Assembly (NCBI GenBank): GCA_003140115.1
Contig: PLIQ01000179.1
Location: 11,335-64,305, forward strand
DNA length: 52,971 nt
Source of the DNA: Actinomycetota bacterium
Lineage (GTDB): Bacteria > Actinomycetota > Actinomycetes > Streptosporangiales > Streptosporangiaceae
Reading direction: 5' to 3'
The translations under genes and the position numbers were made by a program. The notes beneath the pieces were generated by a model. That model saw nothing but the letters and a program-made list of their open reading frames with translations, had not been told where the DNA came from and made no database searches. Positions 40,206 through 47,784 of the stretch are shown here, one piece after another; positions within the stretch are counted from its first letter, which is position 1, and every line of letters begins with the position of its first letter.

Positions 40206-42190
40206 GAGCTAGCAACCTCCGCAGCAGTGCTGGTGAGCATCAGGTTGTGGGTTCCGGGGGTGAGCGCGATGGTCTGCTGGTGCTGCTGGCCGCTGTTGTC
40301 GACCCATTGCAGGTGCACCGTGACCGGACCGTCGTAGGAGCCGAGCCCGAAGGAGACCTCGAAGCTGCGCTTGCCCGCGCTGCCGCTGCCACCGTCGAGC
40401 TGAGAGATCTGGGTGTGTCCAGGGGTGTCGATCGTGACCGTCGTCCCATACGCGGGGGCGCCGAGGCCTTCAAGGCCCTGGCCCGGCGTACCGCCGTCCA
40501 CAGCTGGCCGGTAAAGGTTCAGGCCGAGGTAGTGCCCGAGGTTCGGCGACTCGTTCGCGTAGAAGACGGGCGGTCCCCACTGACGAGCTAGCGCGAAGTC
40601 CAGCACGCCGTTGCCTTGAACATCGGCCGTCGCGACGCCCCTGGTCGGAGTCTGGTCGGCGGTAGTGCACATGCCGAGCTGCTTGCTGATGTTCACGTAC
40701 TTGTCGTTGCCGCCGTCGGCGTAGAACGCGGGGCACTGGTGGCCCGCGATGTCGTCGCCCGGCTCGACCAGCGGCCAGTTCGCCGGATTGCTGAGCAGAT
40801 CGTCGTTGGTCATGGCCATTTCCTGCAGCCAGTTCCAGCGGTCGATCGTCCCCTTGATGAAACCGTCCGTCTGGACGACATCAAGGTTCCCGTTGTTCAG
40901 GAAGTCGCCGAATTTGACATCCCAGGTCCAGCCGGTCCAGGCCATGCCCATCTGTTCGGCTTCCTGGTTAAAGGGCGCGACGCTCCGCGCCAGGTCCTGC
41001 TGCATCTGCTGGCCGCTGGTGGCCTGGTTCATGAAGACGAGGTTGCTTTCCTGCAGGCCCCAGGGGGTGGTGATGTCGCTGATCATCAGGTCGTACCGGC
41101 CGTTGTCGGCCAGGTCGCCGAAGTCGGCGCCCATGCCCTTGAACGATCCCCGGCCGAGCACGAACGACTTGGGCGTGAGCGCCCCGCGCTGTCCCCACGC
41201 GAGGCCAAACTTCAGATGCCCGGGGGTGGACTCGTTGTACAGCAGGTGGCCGGGCCCGAAGTCGTTCGCGATGTACAGGTCGGGCAGCCCGTCACCGGTC
41301 AGGTCCGCGGTGGCCGCGCCCAGCGTCCACCCGGTCGAGTCGGCATACGGGATCGCGTTGTCGACTATCTGGTAGCGCACGGTCGGATTCGGTCCCGAGG
41401 TGCCGCCGAGCCACTGGAACATGTAGTCACCGCCGCCGTTCTGCGCGTCGGACAGCGACGAGGGCATCTGCACGTTGTCGATGCCGTTGGGGTCGAGCAC
41501 CGCGGAGTCCGGGAAGTAGTTCCCCAGGAACAGATCGGGATGACCGTTGCCCTCGAAGTCGGCGACGGCGACCGCGTTGGTGTTCCAGTCCGGCCCGTTG
41601 TACTGCCCGTTCACGTCCTCGGGCAGCAGCTCCACCGGCTTGTAGGCCTTGGCCGAAGGAGTGGTCGCGTTCGACCGCGCCAGGTAGATGATCGGAGTGC
41701 GGCCCCAGTAGTAGACGAGGAAGTCCATCCGGCCGTCGCCGTTGTAGTCGCCGGGCACGCAGCCCATCGGAGCCATGGTCGAGTTGTAGGGCAGTGGCGC
41801 CGGGTTGAGCACGAACGGCGTGAACCGGTCTGCGGCCGGCGCCGTCGGCGCGTACGTGATGATCACGTCGTTGGTCCGCGTGTCGACGATGCACATGCCG
41901 TCGGCCAGGCCATGACCGGTTACGTCGGTCATCGCGATGCTGGCGCCCACCGACGAGATCCACGACACCAGGTGCTGATAGGCGCCGTTCACCTGGCGGA
42001 TCGTCTGAGTCGGGTGGTAACCGGGCGGCATCGCGATCGGCATGCCCTGGAACTTGTACGCCGTCGCGACCTGGTTCGCATTTACGGGTGACGCAACTGC
42101 CATGTTCGCGCCGACCAAAAGGCCCAACAGTAGCGGGATAGCCACGAATGCGGGCACGAGGCGGCGGAGCCTGGTGCGCGTAGTTGACAT
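40202..42190 (-). CDS. unbV: enediyne biosynthesis protein UnbV (FG-GAP/ASPIC)
   Basis: A 662-residue protein. Residues 1-36 form a signal-like segment (basic RTRLRRL, then a hydrophobic core, then VASPVNA), so it is probably exported or membrane-anchored. Seven FG-GAP/VCBS-type motifs follow, such as DYNGDGRMDF, DFEGNGHPDL, DLTGDGLPDL and DVQGNGVLDF, which usually bind calcium and form a beta-propeller. The C-terminal ASPIC/UnbV domain includes YGTTVTIDTPG and SFEVSFGLG. UnbV is part of the conserved enediyne cassette with unproven function. ATG 42190 has GAGG upstream. It heads the seven-gene operon down to the carboxylase. Confidence 0.95.
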   Translation of the reverse strand: MSTTRTRLRRLVPAFVAIPLLLGLLVGANMAVASPVNANQVATAYKFQGMPIAMPPGYHPTQTIRQVNGAYQHLVSWISSVGASIAMTDVTGHGLADGMCIVDTRTNDVIITYAPTAPAADRFTPFVLNPAPLPYNSTMAPMGCVPGDYNGDGRMDFLVYYWGRTPIIYLARSNATTPSAKAYKPVELLPEDVNGQYNGPDWNTNAVAVADFEGNGHPDLFLGNYFPDSAVLDPNGIDNVQMPSSLSDAQNGGGDYMFQWLGGTSGPNPTVRYQIVDNAIPYADSTGWTLGAATADLTGDGLPDLYIANDFGPGHLLYNESTPGHLKFGLAWGQRGALTPKSFVLGRGSFKGMGADFGDLADNGRYDLMISDITTPWGLQESNLVFMNQATSGQQMQQDLARSVAPFNQEAEQMGMAWTGWTWDVKFGDFLNNGNLDVVQTDGFIKGTIDRWNWLQEMAMTNDDLLSNPANWPLVEPGDDIAGHQCPAFYADGGNDKYVNISKQLGMCTTADQTPTRGVATADVQGNGVLDFALARQWGPPVFYANESPNLGHYLGLNLYRPAVDGGTPGQGLEGLGAPAYGTTVTIDTPGHTQISQLDGGSGSAGKRSFEVSFGLGSYDGPVTVHLQWVDNSGQQHQQTIALTPGTHNLMLTSTAAEVASS

Positions 42191-42394
42191 GTTTCTACCT
42201 CACAGCTGACAAGTAGCGTTGCCTGGGACATGGCGGCATGTCGATGTGCATACGCCTCAAATCTGCGGCAGCCGCCGTCCCGCTCCCATCTCGGACCTTG
42301 CTCATTGCATGAGAATCCCTGGCCATGAGAGCAATTCACGAGAAGCCCGGAACCGTATCGCGTCGTATAACGTCGGTGAAGGAGAGTGCATGGC
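42191..42394. promoter_or_regulatory. divergent promoter region, UnbV operon versus TetR
   Basis: These 204 bases must hold the promoter of the main enediyne operon and that of the TetR gene. Seen here are a direct repeat of CATGAGA (42308-42314 and 42324-42330, spaced 16) inside an inverted repeat TTGCTC (42298-42303)/GAGCAA (42329-42334). These are candidate TetR operator elements. GGAGAG at 42381-42386 is the TetR ribosome site. No TTGCATAAC copy is present. Confidence 0.55.
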
Positions 42395-42949
42395 ATGGCC
42401 GAACAGCTCCGCCGTGAACGACTTCGCAGAGAAATGACCGATGAGATCATCGGCACCGCGCGGCTGCTGCTGGAAAAGGACGGCCCCAGCGCAATCTCGT
42501 TGCGGGCTATCGCGCGTCAGGTGGGTGTGACCGCTCCCGCGATCTACCGTTATTACCCGAGCCTGGATGCGCTTATGAGCGCCTTGAGCGAGTCCGTGAT
42601 CAGCGAATTGTGCGCCGCGGTTGAATCCGCTCGCGATCAGTCCGGCATGGCCCGGGAGTTCCGCGGCTGGGCCCTGGATCACCCGGCCAGCTTCAGGTTG
42701 GCACTGGGACTGGGTGGCCACCGCACCGCAGGCCAGAGCTTGATAACGCGGCTACCGCGCCTGTCCGTTCCTCCGGCATCCATACTCGGCTGGGCCACGC
42801 TCTGCGGCCTCGTGCTACTAGAGCTGGGCCGTGACCAGGAGGATCTGCCCGAAGATATCGGCTGGCTCTACGAGGCCGCGGCCGCGAGCTTCGGTGAGTT
42901 ATCCGGCAGGGTTGACAGGTCTGCGCGGGTATCCGATGCTGCACGGTGA
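42395..42949 (+). CDS. TetR-family regulator divergent from the enediyne operon
   Basis: A 184-residue TetR protein. The HTH reads GPSAISLRAIARQVGVTAPAI and YRYYPSLDALMS, and the C-terminal domain is WHG-like in length but without a clear WHG (GWATLCGLVLLELG). ATG 42395 is chosen with GGAGAG eight bases upstream; GTG 42386 is in frame but overlaps that site. Facing the UnbV operon, it is the most likely local repressor of the warhead genes, and may also control itself. The AhpD-like gene follows 33 bases later on the same strand. Confidence 0.9.
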   Translation: MAEQLRRERLRREMTDEIIGTARLLLEKDGPSAISLRAIARQVGVTAPAIYRYYPSLDALMSALSESVISELCAAVESARDQSGMAREFRGWALDHPASFRLALGLGGHRTAGQSLITRLPRLSVPPASILGWATLCGLVLLELGRDQEDLPEDIGWLYEAAAASFGELSGRVDRSARVSDAAR

Positions 42950-42982
42950 GCATCCGTACCGGCCGACTCAAAGGAACCCGTC

Positions 42983-43543
42983 ATGGCGCACATCACTCTT
43001 AACTCAGATGAACCAGGCATCCGCGGCCTGTTCCGGTTCAGGCCGGAGACCGCGCAGCCGCTGAATGAGCTGGTGGAAGTCCTGCTGCGGGAGCCGAACA
43101 CCTTGACCAGGGGTGAGCGGGAGCTGATCGCGTCCTATGTGTCGTCGCTGAACGAGTGCAAGTACTGCTGCTCGTCGCATTCGGCCTACGCGGCGGCGCA
43201 GCTGCCCGAAGGGATGCCGCTCGTGCGGCAGGTCTGTACCGATGTTTCGAACGCGCCGGTGTCACCGAAGCTCAGGGCGCTGCTGGACATCGCGGCCGCG
43301 GTGCAGAAAGGCGGGCTGTCGGTGACCCAGGACCTGGTGGACGCTGCACGTGCCGAGGGAGCTACCGATGCCGAGATCCATGACTGCGTGCTGATCGCCG
43401 CCGCGTTCTGCATGTTCAACCGCTACGTCGACGGGCTGGGCACGTTCGCCCCGGACGATCAGGAGGTCTACGCCTCCCGCGCTCAGCGGATCGTGGACAT
43501 CGGCTACGTAGGCCTCCTCGCCGAGTCGCAGCAGACCGTCTAA
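42983..43543 (+). CDS. AhpD-like carboxymuconolactone decarboxylase family protein
   Basis: A 186-residue protein of the peroxidase-related AhpD/CMD family. The motif region ELIASYVSSLNECKYCCSSH has the Cys-x-x-Cys pair followed by His, as in AhpD active sites. ATG 42983 has AAGGA upstream. It lies just after the TetR gene and is probably co-transcribed with it, which would put it under the same signal as the enediyne operon. A thiol peroxidase or disulfide-handling role, possibly protective, is inferred. Confidence 0.88.
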   Translation: MAHITLNSDEPGIRGLFRFRPETAQPLNELVEVLLREPNTLTRGERELIASYVSSLNECKYCCSSHSAYAAAQLPEGMPLVRQVCTDVSNAPVSPKLRALLDIAAAVQKGGLSVTQDLVDAARAEGATDAEIHDCVLIAAAFCMFNRYVDGLGTFAPDDQEVYASRAQRIVDIGYVGLLAESQQTV

Positions 43544-43664
43544 CCAGCACCGGATCCGCCACGACGCCGCATTGGGCCGCTTAGGACCGGCTCAATGTTC
43601 CATCGTGCCGGTTGGCTCGCTGGCCCGGCGGTTATTGCAGAGGCAAAAGGAACTTGATGGGGCG

Positions 43665-44849
43665 CTAGATAAAGAACGTGTTCGGCTCTAGGCCGCATAG
43701 GACCCTGCCGTAGAGCTCATAGTTCTTGACCGGCATGTTGACGGCGTGCAGGCTGATCGCCTGGAGGTCGCGCTGAATGCGCTGGATGGGCATCGAGGTG
43801 TAAATGCCGCCCGCACCGGCGGCCATGTTGTAGATATTGGCCGCGTCGCAGCAGAGCTGTGACACCCGGCCGACCGCGACCCGGCAGTACGCCCGCTCGC
43901 GCAACGTGTACGGCTCGTTGCTGAAGTTCTTGAGGTCCACCAGGGCCGCGAGCCTGCGGGCGTGGTACTCGGCCTCGTCGATCTTCAGGTCGGCCTCGGC
44001 CACCTGAAGGTGGGTGACCGGCCACTCGGCCTGCGTCGCGTAGTTGGTGTGCTGGATGGTACGGCGGTGGATCCGCTCGAGGAACGCATCCCTGGCGGCC
44101 TGCGCCAGTCCGACCTGCTTGCCGGTGTTGATGTTCGAGAGCACCCCGATGATCGGGCCGCGGTAACAGGGCGAGTCGGCGTTCCGCTCGGAGTCGTATT
44201 CCTGCCGGGCGACCTGGCTCATCCACTGGTAGCGCTCCCGCGGGACGAACACGTCCCTGGCGACCAGCGTGATGCTGCCGGTGCCGCGCAGGCCCGCGAC
44301 ATCCCAGTCGTCAACGATCTCCAGGTCGCTCATCGGCACGACGCACGCGATCGGCTCGATCTCGCCGGCCGGGTTGAGCGCCAGCGTGGAGAAAAACTTC
44401 CACTGGCTGTGCCAGGCGCCGCTGTTGAACCCCCACTCGCCGGACACCAGGACGCCGTCCTTGGTGATCTCACCCTTGCCGTTCGGCACCAGGGTGCCGC
44501 AGATCCGCACGTCCGGGCTGTCTCCGAAGATCTCATCCTGGACCGGGTCGGGAAAGTGCGCGACCGCCCAGCACTGCGCCCACCAGGCGGTCGCGCAGAA
44601 GGCCGGCGACCCGTCTCCCCGGCCGAGCTGGATGCCCACGTCGACGACCGTCTGCATGTCGCTTTCGTAGCCGCCGTATTGCTTGGGAACCAGCATGCGC
44701 AACACCCCGGCGCCGATCATCGCGTCAACCACCTCGTCGGCCAGGCGCCGGTTCTGCTCACCCCACAGCGCATTCGCTCGTAGCACGGGCGCGATGTCCG
44801 CGACACGCTGAACAAGCTCGGCTCGCGACGGGCTCTTCACTGCTTCCAC
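43665..44849 (-). CDS. flavin-dependent monooxygenase/hydroxylase of acyl-CoA dehydrogenase fold
   Basis: A 394-residue protein with the acyl-CoA dehydrogenase fold and the C-terminal Acyl-CoA_dh_2 domain of two-component monooxygenases (HsaA/HpaH-like). Marks are LRMLVPKQYGGYE, the VSGEWGFNSGAWHSQW strand, and a C-terminal AGAGGIYTSMPIQRIQRDLQA. Such enzymes use reduced flavin from a separate reductase to hydroxylate aromatic or other substrates; the flavin reductase at 32179-32721 is the obvious candidate partner. GTG 44849 has GGGAG upstream. It is divergent from the serine hydrolase gene. It likely tailors the acyl group loaded on the PCP, or the core. Confidence 0.88.
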   Translation of the reverse strand: MEAVKSPSRAELVQRVADIAPVLRANALWGEQNRRLADEVVDAMIGAGVLRMLVPKQYGGYESDMQTVVDVGIQLGRGDGSPAFCATAWWAQCWAVAHFPDPVQDEIFGDSPDVRICGTLVPNGKGEITKDGVLVSGEWGFNSGAWHSQWKFFSTLALNPAGEIEPIACVVPMSDLEIVDDWDVAGLRGTGSITLVARDVFVPRERYQWMSQVARQEYDSERNADSPCYRGPIIGVLSNINTGKQVGLAQAARDAFLERIHRRTIQHTNYATQAEWPVTHLQVAEADLKIDEAEYHARRLAALVDLKNFSNEPYTLRERAYCRVAVGRVSQLCCDAANIYNMAAGAGGIYTSMPIQRIQRDLQAISLHAVNMPVKNYELYGRVLCGLEPNTFFI

Positions 44850-45146
44850 AGACTTCTCCCTGGTAACCCGATCACCGGTGTAATCCGGCGAAATCTGCTA
44901 CTGCACGGCAACGCCGGTCAGAGGGGCAGCTCGCTTTTGCGCGAGAAGTCTGCGGCACCCTAACTCCCTCACCTTGCGGCGATGCCGCATAGCCGCACAT
45001 CTTCGAGATTGCCCCCGCCCACGGCCGCCATTGAGCCCCGCGGCACCGACCGGCCGCCGGATCGTCGCGACGCAAGGAAGGAGATGCGCGGCCAGGGGCC
45101 GGATGCCAACGTCGGGAATTAACTACGTTAATGGAGGAAACAGGAC
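44850..45146. promoter_or_regulatory. divergent promoter region with ATTAAC-TAC-GTTAAT palindrome
   Basis: This 297-base gap separates the flavin hydroxylase and serine hydrolase genes. At 45118-45132 lies ATTAAC-TAC-GTTAAT, six-base perfect arms around three bases, directly next to the GGAGG ribosome site of the serine hydrolase gene (45133-45137). The position is that of a repressor operator. No convincing gene is seen in the region. Confidence 0.5.
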
Positions 45147-46343
45147 ATGAGCGGCGGCGGATTGTCGAAATCGCGGCTGGCCCGCATGCGCGACGTCATG
45201 GCGGGCTACGTCGAGCGCGGCGAGGTACCCGGGCTCGTGCTGGCGGTGAGCCGGCGAGGCGACGCGTTGATCGAGCCGATCGGCGCGGCCGACCTGGCTG
45301 GCACGCCCATCCACAATGACACGATCTTCCGTATCTCCTCGATGACCAAGCCGATCACGGCCGCCGCAACGATGATCTGCGTGGAGGAGTGCAAGCTGCG
45401 GCTCGAGGATCCGGTGGACGGACTGCTGCCCGAACTGGCCGACCGCGTGGTCATGCGGCACCCGGATGGCCCGCTCGACGACACCGTTCCGGCCAGCCGG
45501 CCGGTAACCGTGCGTGACCTGCTGACGTTCGTCTGGGGCCTCGGCATGGTTATCGCACCGCCTGGCACCTATCCCATCCAGCAGGCGATGGACGACCTGC
45601 AACTGGGCCAGGGTCCGCCAGACCCGGCGGTGTCGCCTGCGCCCGATGAGTGGATCCGCCGCCTCGGCACGCTGCCGCTGATGCATCAACCCGGTGCCGG
45701 CTGGATGTACAACACCGGCTCGGACGTGCTTGGCGTACTAGTCGCGCGCGCCGCAGGCCAGCCGTTCGACGAATTCCTCCGCGAGCGGATATTCGAGCCG
45801 CTGAAGATGGCTGACACCGGCTTCAGCGTGCCGGCGGCGAGCCTGACTCGGCTCGCCACCGGCTACCACGACAACGGGGTCGATGTTTACGACGCCGCCG
45901 CTGACAGCAAGTGGCGCCAGCCGCCGGCGTTCCCCTCCGGCGCGGGCGGCCTAGTCTCGACGGTGCAGGACTACCTGGCCTTCGGGGAGATGATGCTGCG
46001 CCAGGGCACGTATGACGGCGGTCGACTGTTGTCCAGGACGTCGATCGAGATGATGACCACCGACCAGCTCACGCCCGAACAGAAGCAGGAAGCCGGGCTG
46101 TTCGCCCCGTATTTCGCTAACCACGGCTGGGGGCTGGGCATGTCGGTTGTCACCAAGCGGGACGGCTTCGGCGAGCCGGCCGGGCGGTTCGGCTGGAATG
46201 GCGGGCTCGGCTCGGTCTGGTACGCCGACCCCAGCGAGGACTTGGACATGATCCTGATGACCGGCTGCGCGAAGTTCGTCTTCACTCCGCCGAATATCTA
46301 CCGAGACTTCTGGACCCTGGCCTATCAGGCCATTGATGACTGA
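45147..46343 (+). CDS. serine hydrolase of the class C beta-lactamase/EstB fold
   Basis: A 398-residue cytoplasmic (no signal peptide) serine hydrolase. The S-x-x-K motif is Ser65-M-T-Lys68 in ISSMTKP, the conserved tyrosine is Tyr188 in WMYNTGSDVLG, and a late HxG-like region reads GWNGGLGSVW with Trp in place of the His. True beta-lactamases of this class are exported, so this is more likely an esterase, transesterase or acyltransferase (compare LovD-like enzymes). ATG 45147 has GGAGG at good spacing. It is alone on the plus strand between leftward biosynthetic genes and ends at a strong shared terminator. Confidence 0.9.
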   Translation: MSGGGLSKSRLARMRDVMAGYVERGEVPGLVLAVSRRGDALIEPIGAADLAGTPIHNDTIFRISSMTKPITAAATMICVEECKLRLEDPVDGLLPELADRVVMRHPDGPLDDTVPASRPVTVRDLLTFVWGLGMVIAPPGTYPIQQAMDDLQLGQGPPDPAVSPAPDEWIRRLGTLPLMHQPGAGWMYNTGSDVLGVLVARAAGQPFDEFLRERIFEPLKMADTGFSVPAASLTRLATGYHDNGVDVYDAAADSKWRQPPAFPSGAGGLVSTVQDYLAFGEMMLRQGTYDGGRLLSRTSIEMMTTDQLTPEQKQEAGLFAPYFANHGWGLGMSVVTKRDGFGEPAGRFGWNGGLGSVWYADPSEDLDMILMTGCAKFVFTPPNIYRDFWTLAYQAIDD

Positions 46344-46364
46344 ACCTGGCCGGGCCCACGCGCC

Positions 46365-46400
46365 GGGCCCGGGCTGGCTCGCCAACGCCAGCCCGGGCCC
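46365..46400. terminator. strong bidirectional terminator
   Basis: Perfect 14-base arms GGGCCCGGGCTGGC and GCCAGCCCGGGCCC enclose the eight-base loop TCGCCAAC, followed by TTCT on the plus strand. It lies between the convergent ends of the serine hydrolase and condensation-enzyme genes. Confidence 0.9.
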
Positions 46401-46407
46401 TTCTCGC

Positions 46408-47784
46408 TCAGCCGAGCCGGAGCGGCGCGTCGGGCGACGCCAGGACCTGGCGTAGCACCTGCGAGAACTCCTCCGCCATCGCGGCGATGGTCGCCTCGCC
46501 GAAGATGTTGCGCTTGAACGTGATCGCCGCGATCATGTCGCCCGACGGGGCGGCGCTCAGCGTCCACAGGACCCCGTCCGGCATGGCCGAGGTCCGCTCC
46601 TGGCCCCGCGGCTCCCGCGATATCTCGACGAACTTCAGGTCGCCAGGGGTGTTATCGGCGAGCATGACCGGGTCGGGGAACACCTGGAACACAGCGGCGG
46701 CCGCGTTATCGGACATGGCGGGCCCCATCAGTTCTGGCGCCAGGCCGAAGATGTGGATGCTCGGGATGTCACGAGAGTAGGCGTCCAGGCAGGTCCGGCG
46801 GGTCCGCTCCAGTACTTCGCGGAACGTCGCGCATCCGGTGAGTTCGGTGCGCAGCGGGATGAAGTTAAAGAACGACCCGACGGTGTCCTCGAACCGCCGA
46901 CCGCCGCGGCCCGGGGTAAAGGTCGCCACGATGACGTCCTTGGACTCGAGCTTTCGCTGGACGACGATCTGATACGCGGCGAGCAGCACGATGGCGGTCG
47001 TGCTGCGGCTCGCGGCGGCCAGCTTCGTAGCGGCGGAGGCCAGGTCGGCGGGGATCGAGAAGCGGTACGCGCCGGTTGTATGCGGCACGCCGGCCGACCG
47101 GGCGAAGTCGGTGGGCAGCGCGCTGATCAGGGCGCCCGACAATGCTTTGCGCCAGTAATCGATGGCGCCGGCCGGCTGAGCGTCGGACGCCTCGCGGCTC
47201 CAGGCGGCAAATTCCCGGTACTGCGGCGCCTTCGGCAACTCGGGCACGTCGAAGCCCTGATGGGCCGCGTAGCGGTTGACCAGATCGCGGATGATCAGCC
47301 GTACCGACCAGCCGTCGGTGGCGATGTGGTGCGTGATCAGGGCGAGCACCGAGTCCTGGTCGTCGAACCTGGCGAGCACTGCCTTGATCAGCGGCGGCTG
47401 ATTCGCGTCGATCTCGCCGTTCTCGAGCTCCCTGATCAGTTCCTCTGCCTGCTGATCACGTGACTTCCCCGGCTCGGCGGGTAGGTCACGCACCGAGAGC
47501 TCAGGCGTCGAAGCAGGAAATATTTCCTGGTACTTGTCGTCGCCGTCGCGCACGATCACGGTGCGCAGCGCCTCGTGCCGTTCCACTACATTGCGCAGCG
47601 CGCGCCGCATCGCGACGGCATCGACGTGCCCGGTGACGCGCCAGGCCTCGACGATGTGGTAATGCGGACCGAACGGCCCGTCCTGACCGCCGGAGTCGAA
47701 GAGGCAGACGAATTCCTGGTTCAGCGACAACGGGGCTCGCTCGGTCTCCGTCACCGCTGGCTGTCCGGCACTGGTGGTGCTCAT
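46408..47784 (-). CDS. free-standing NRPS condensation enzyme
   Basis: A 458-residue single condensation domain. The active-site motif HHxxxDG is H152-H-I-A-T-D157-G in THHIATDGWS, and the later VGSFFNFIPLRTEL segment matches the family. Stand-alone C enzymes in nine-membered enediyne clusters (SgcC5 in C-1027) join a PCP-bound acyl group to an enediyne-core alcohol, forming an ester or amide; the same role is likely here. ATG 47784 overlaps the ThDP-enzyme stop by four bases and has GAAGGAG upstream. It is the last gene of the leftward A-PCP/ThDP/C unit. Confidence 0.92.
   Translation of the reverse strand: MSTTSAGQPAVTETERAPLSLNQEFVCLFDSGGQDGPFGPHYHIVEAWRVTGHVDAVAMRRALRNVVERHEALRTVIVRDGDDKYQEIFPASTPELSVRDLPAEPGKSRDQQAEELIRELENGEIDANQPPLIKAVLARFDDQDSVLALITHHIATDGWSVRLIIRDLVNRYAAHQGFDVPELPKAPQYREFAAWSREASDAQPAGAIDYWRKALSGALISALPTDFARSAGVPHTTGAYRFSIPADLASAATKLAAASRSTTAIVLLAAYQIVVQRKLESKDVIVATFTPGRGGRRFEDTVGSFFNFIPLRTELTGCATFREVLERTRRTCLDAYSRDIPSIHIFGLAPELMGPAMSDNAAAAVFQVFPDPVMLADNTPGDLKFVEISREPRGQERTSAMPDGVLWTLSAAPSGDMIAAITFKRNIFGEATIAAMAEEFSQVLRQVLASPDAPLRLG

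Noticed and set aside
40616..42091. 491-codon rightward frame opposite unbV
   Set aside because: Antisense of FG-GAP repeats, which makes Val/Arg/Gly-rich pseudo-protein; no ribosome site or domain.
44872..45075. 67-codon frame in the gap before the flavin hydroxylase
   Set aside because: Arg/Cys-rich with no ribosome site; more likely promoter DNA.
45147..46343. Plain antibiotic-resistance beta-lactamase
   Set aside because: No signal peptide is seen and the late HxG-like motif is altered, so an esterase or acyltransferase-type role fits better.
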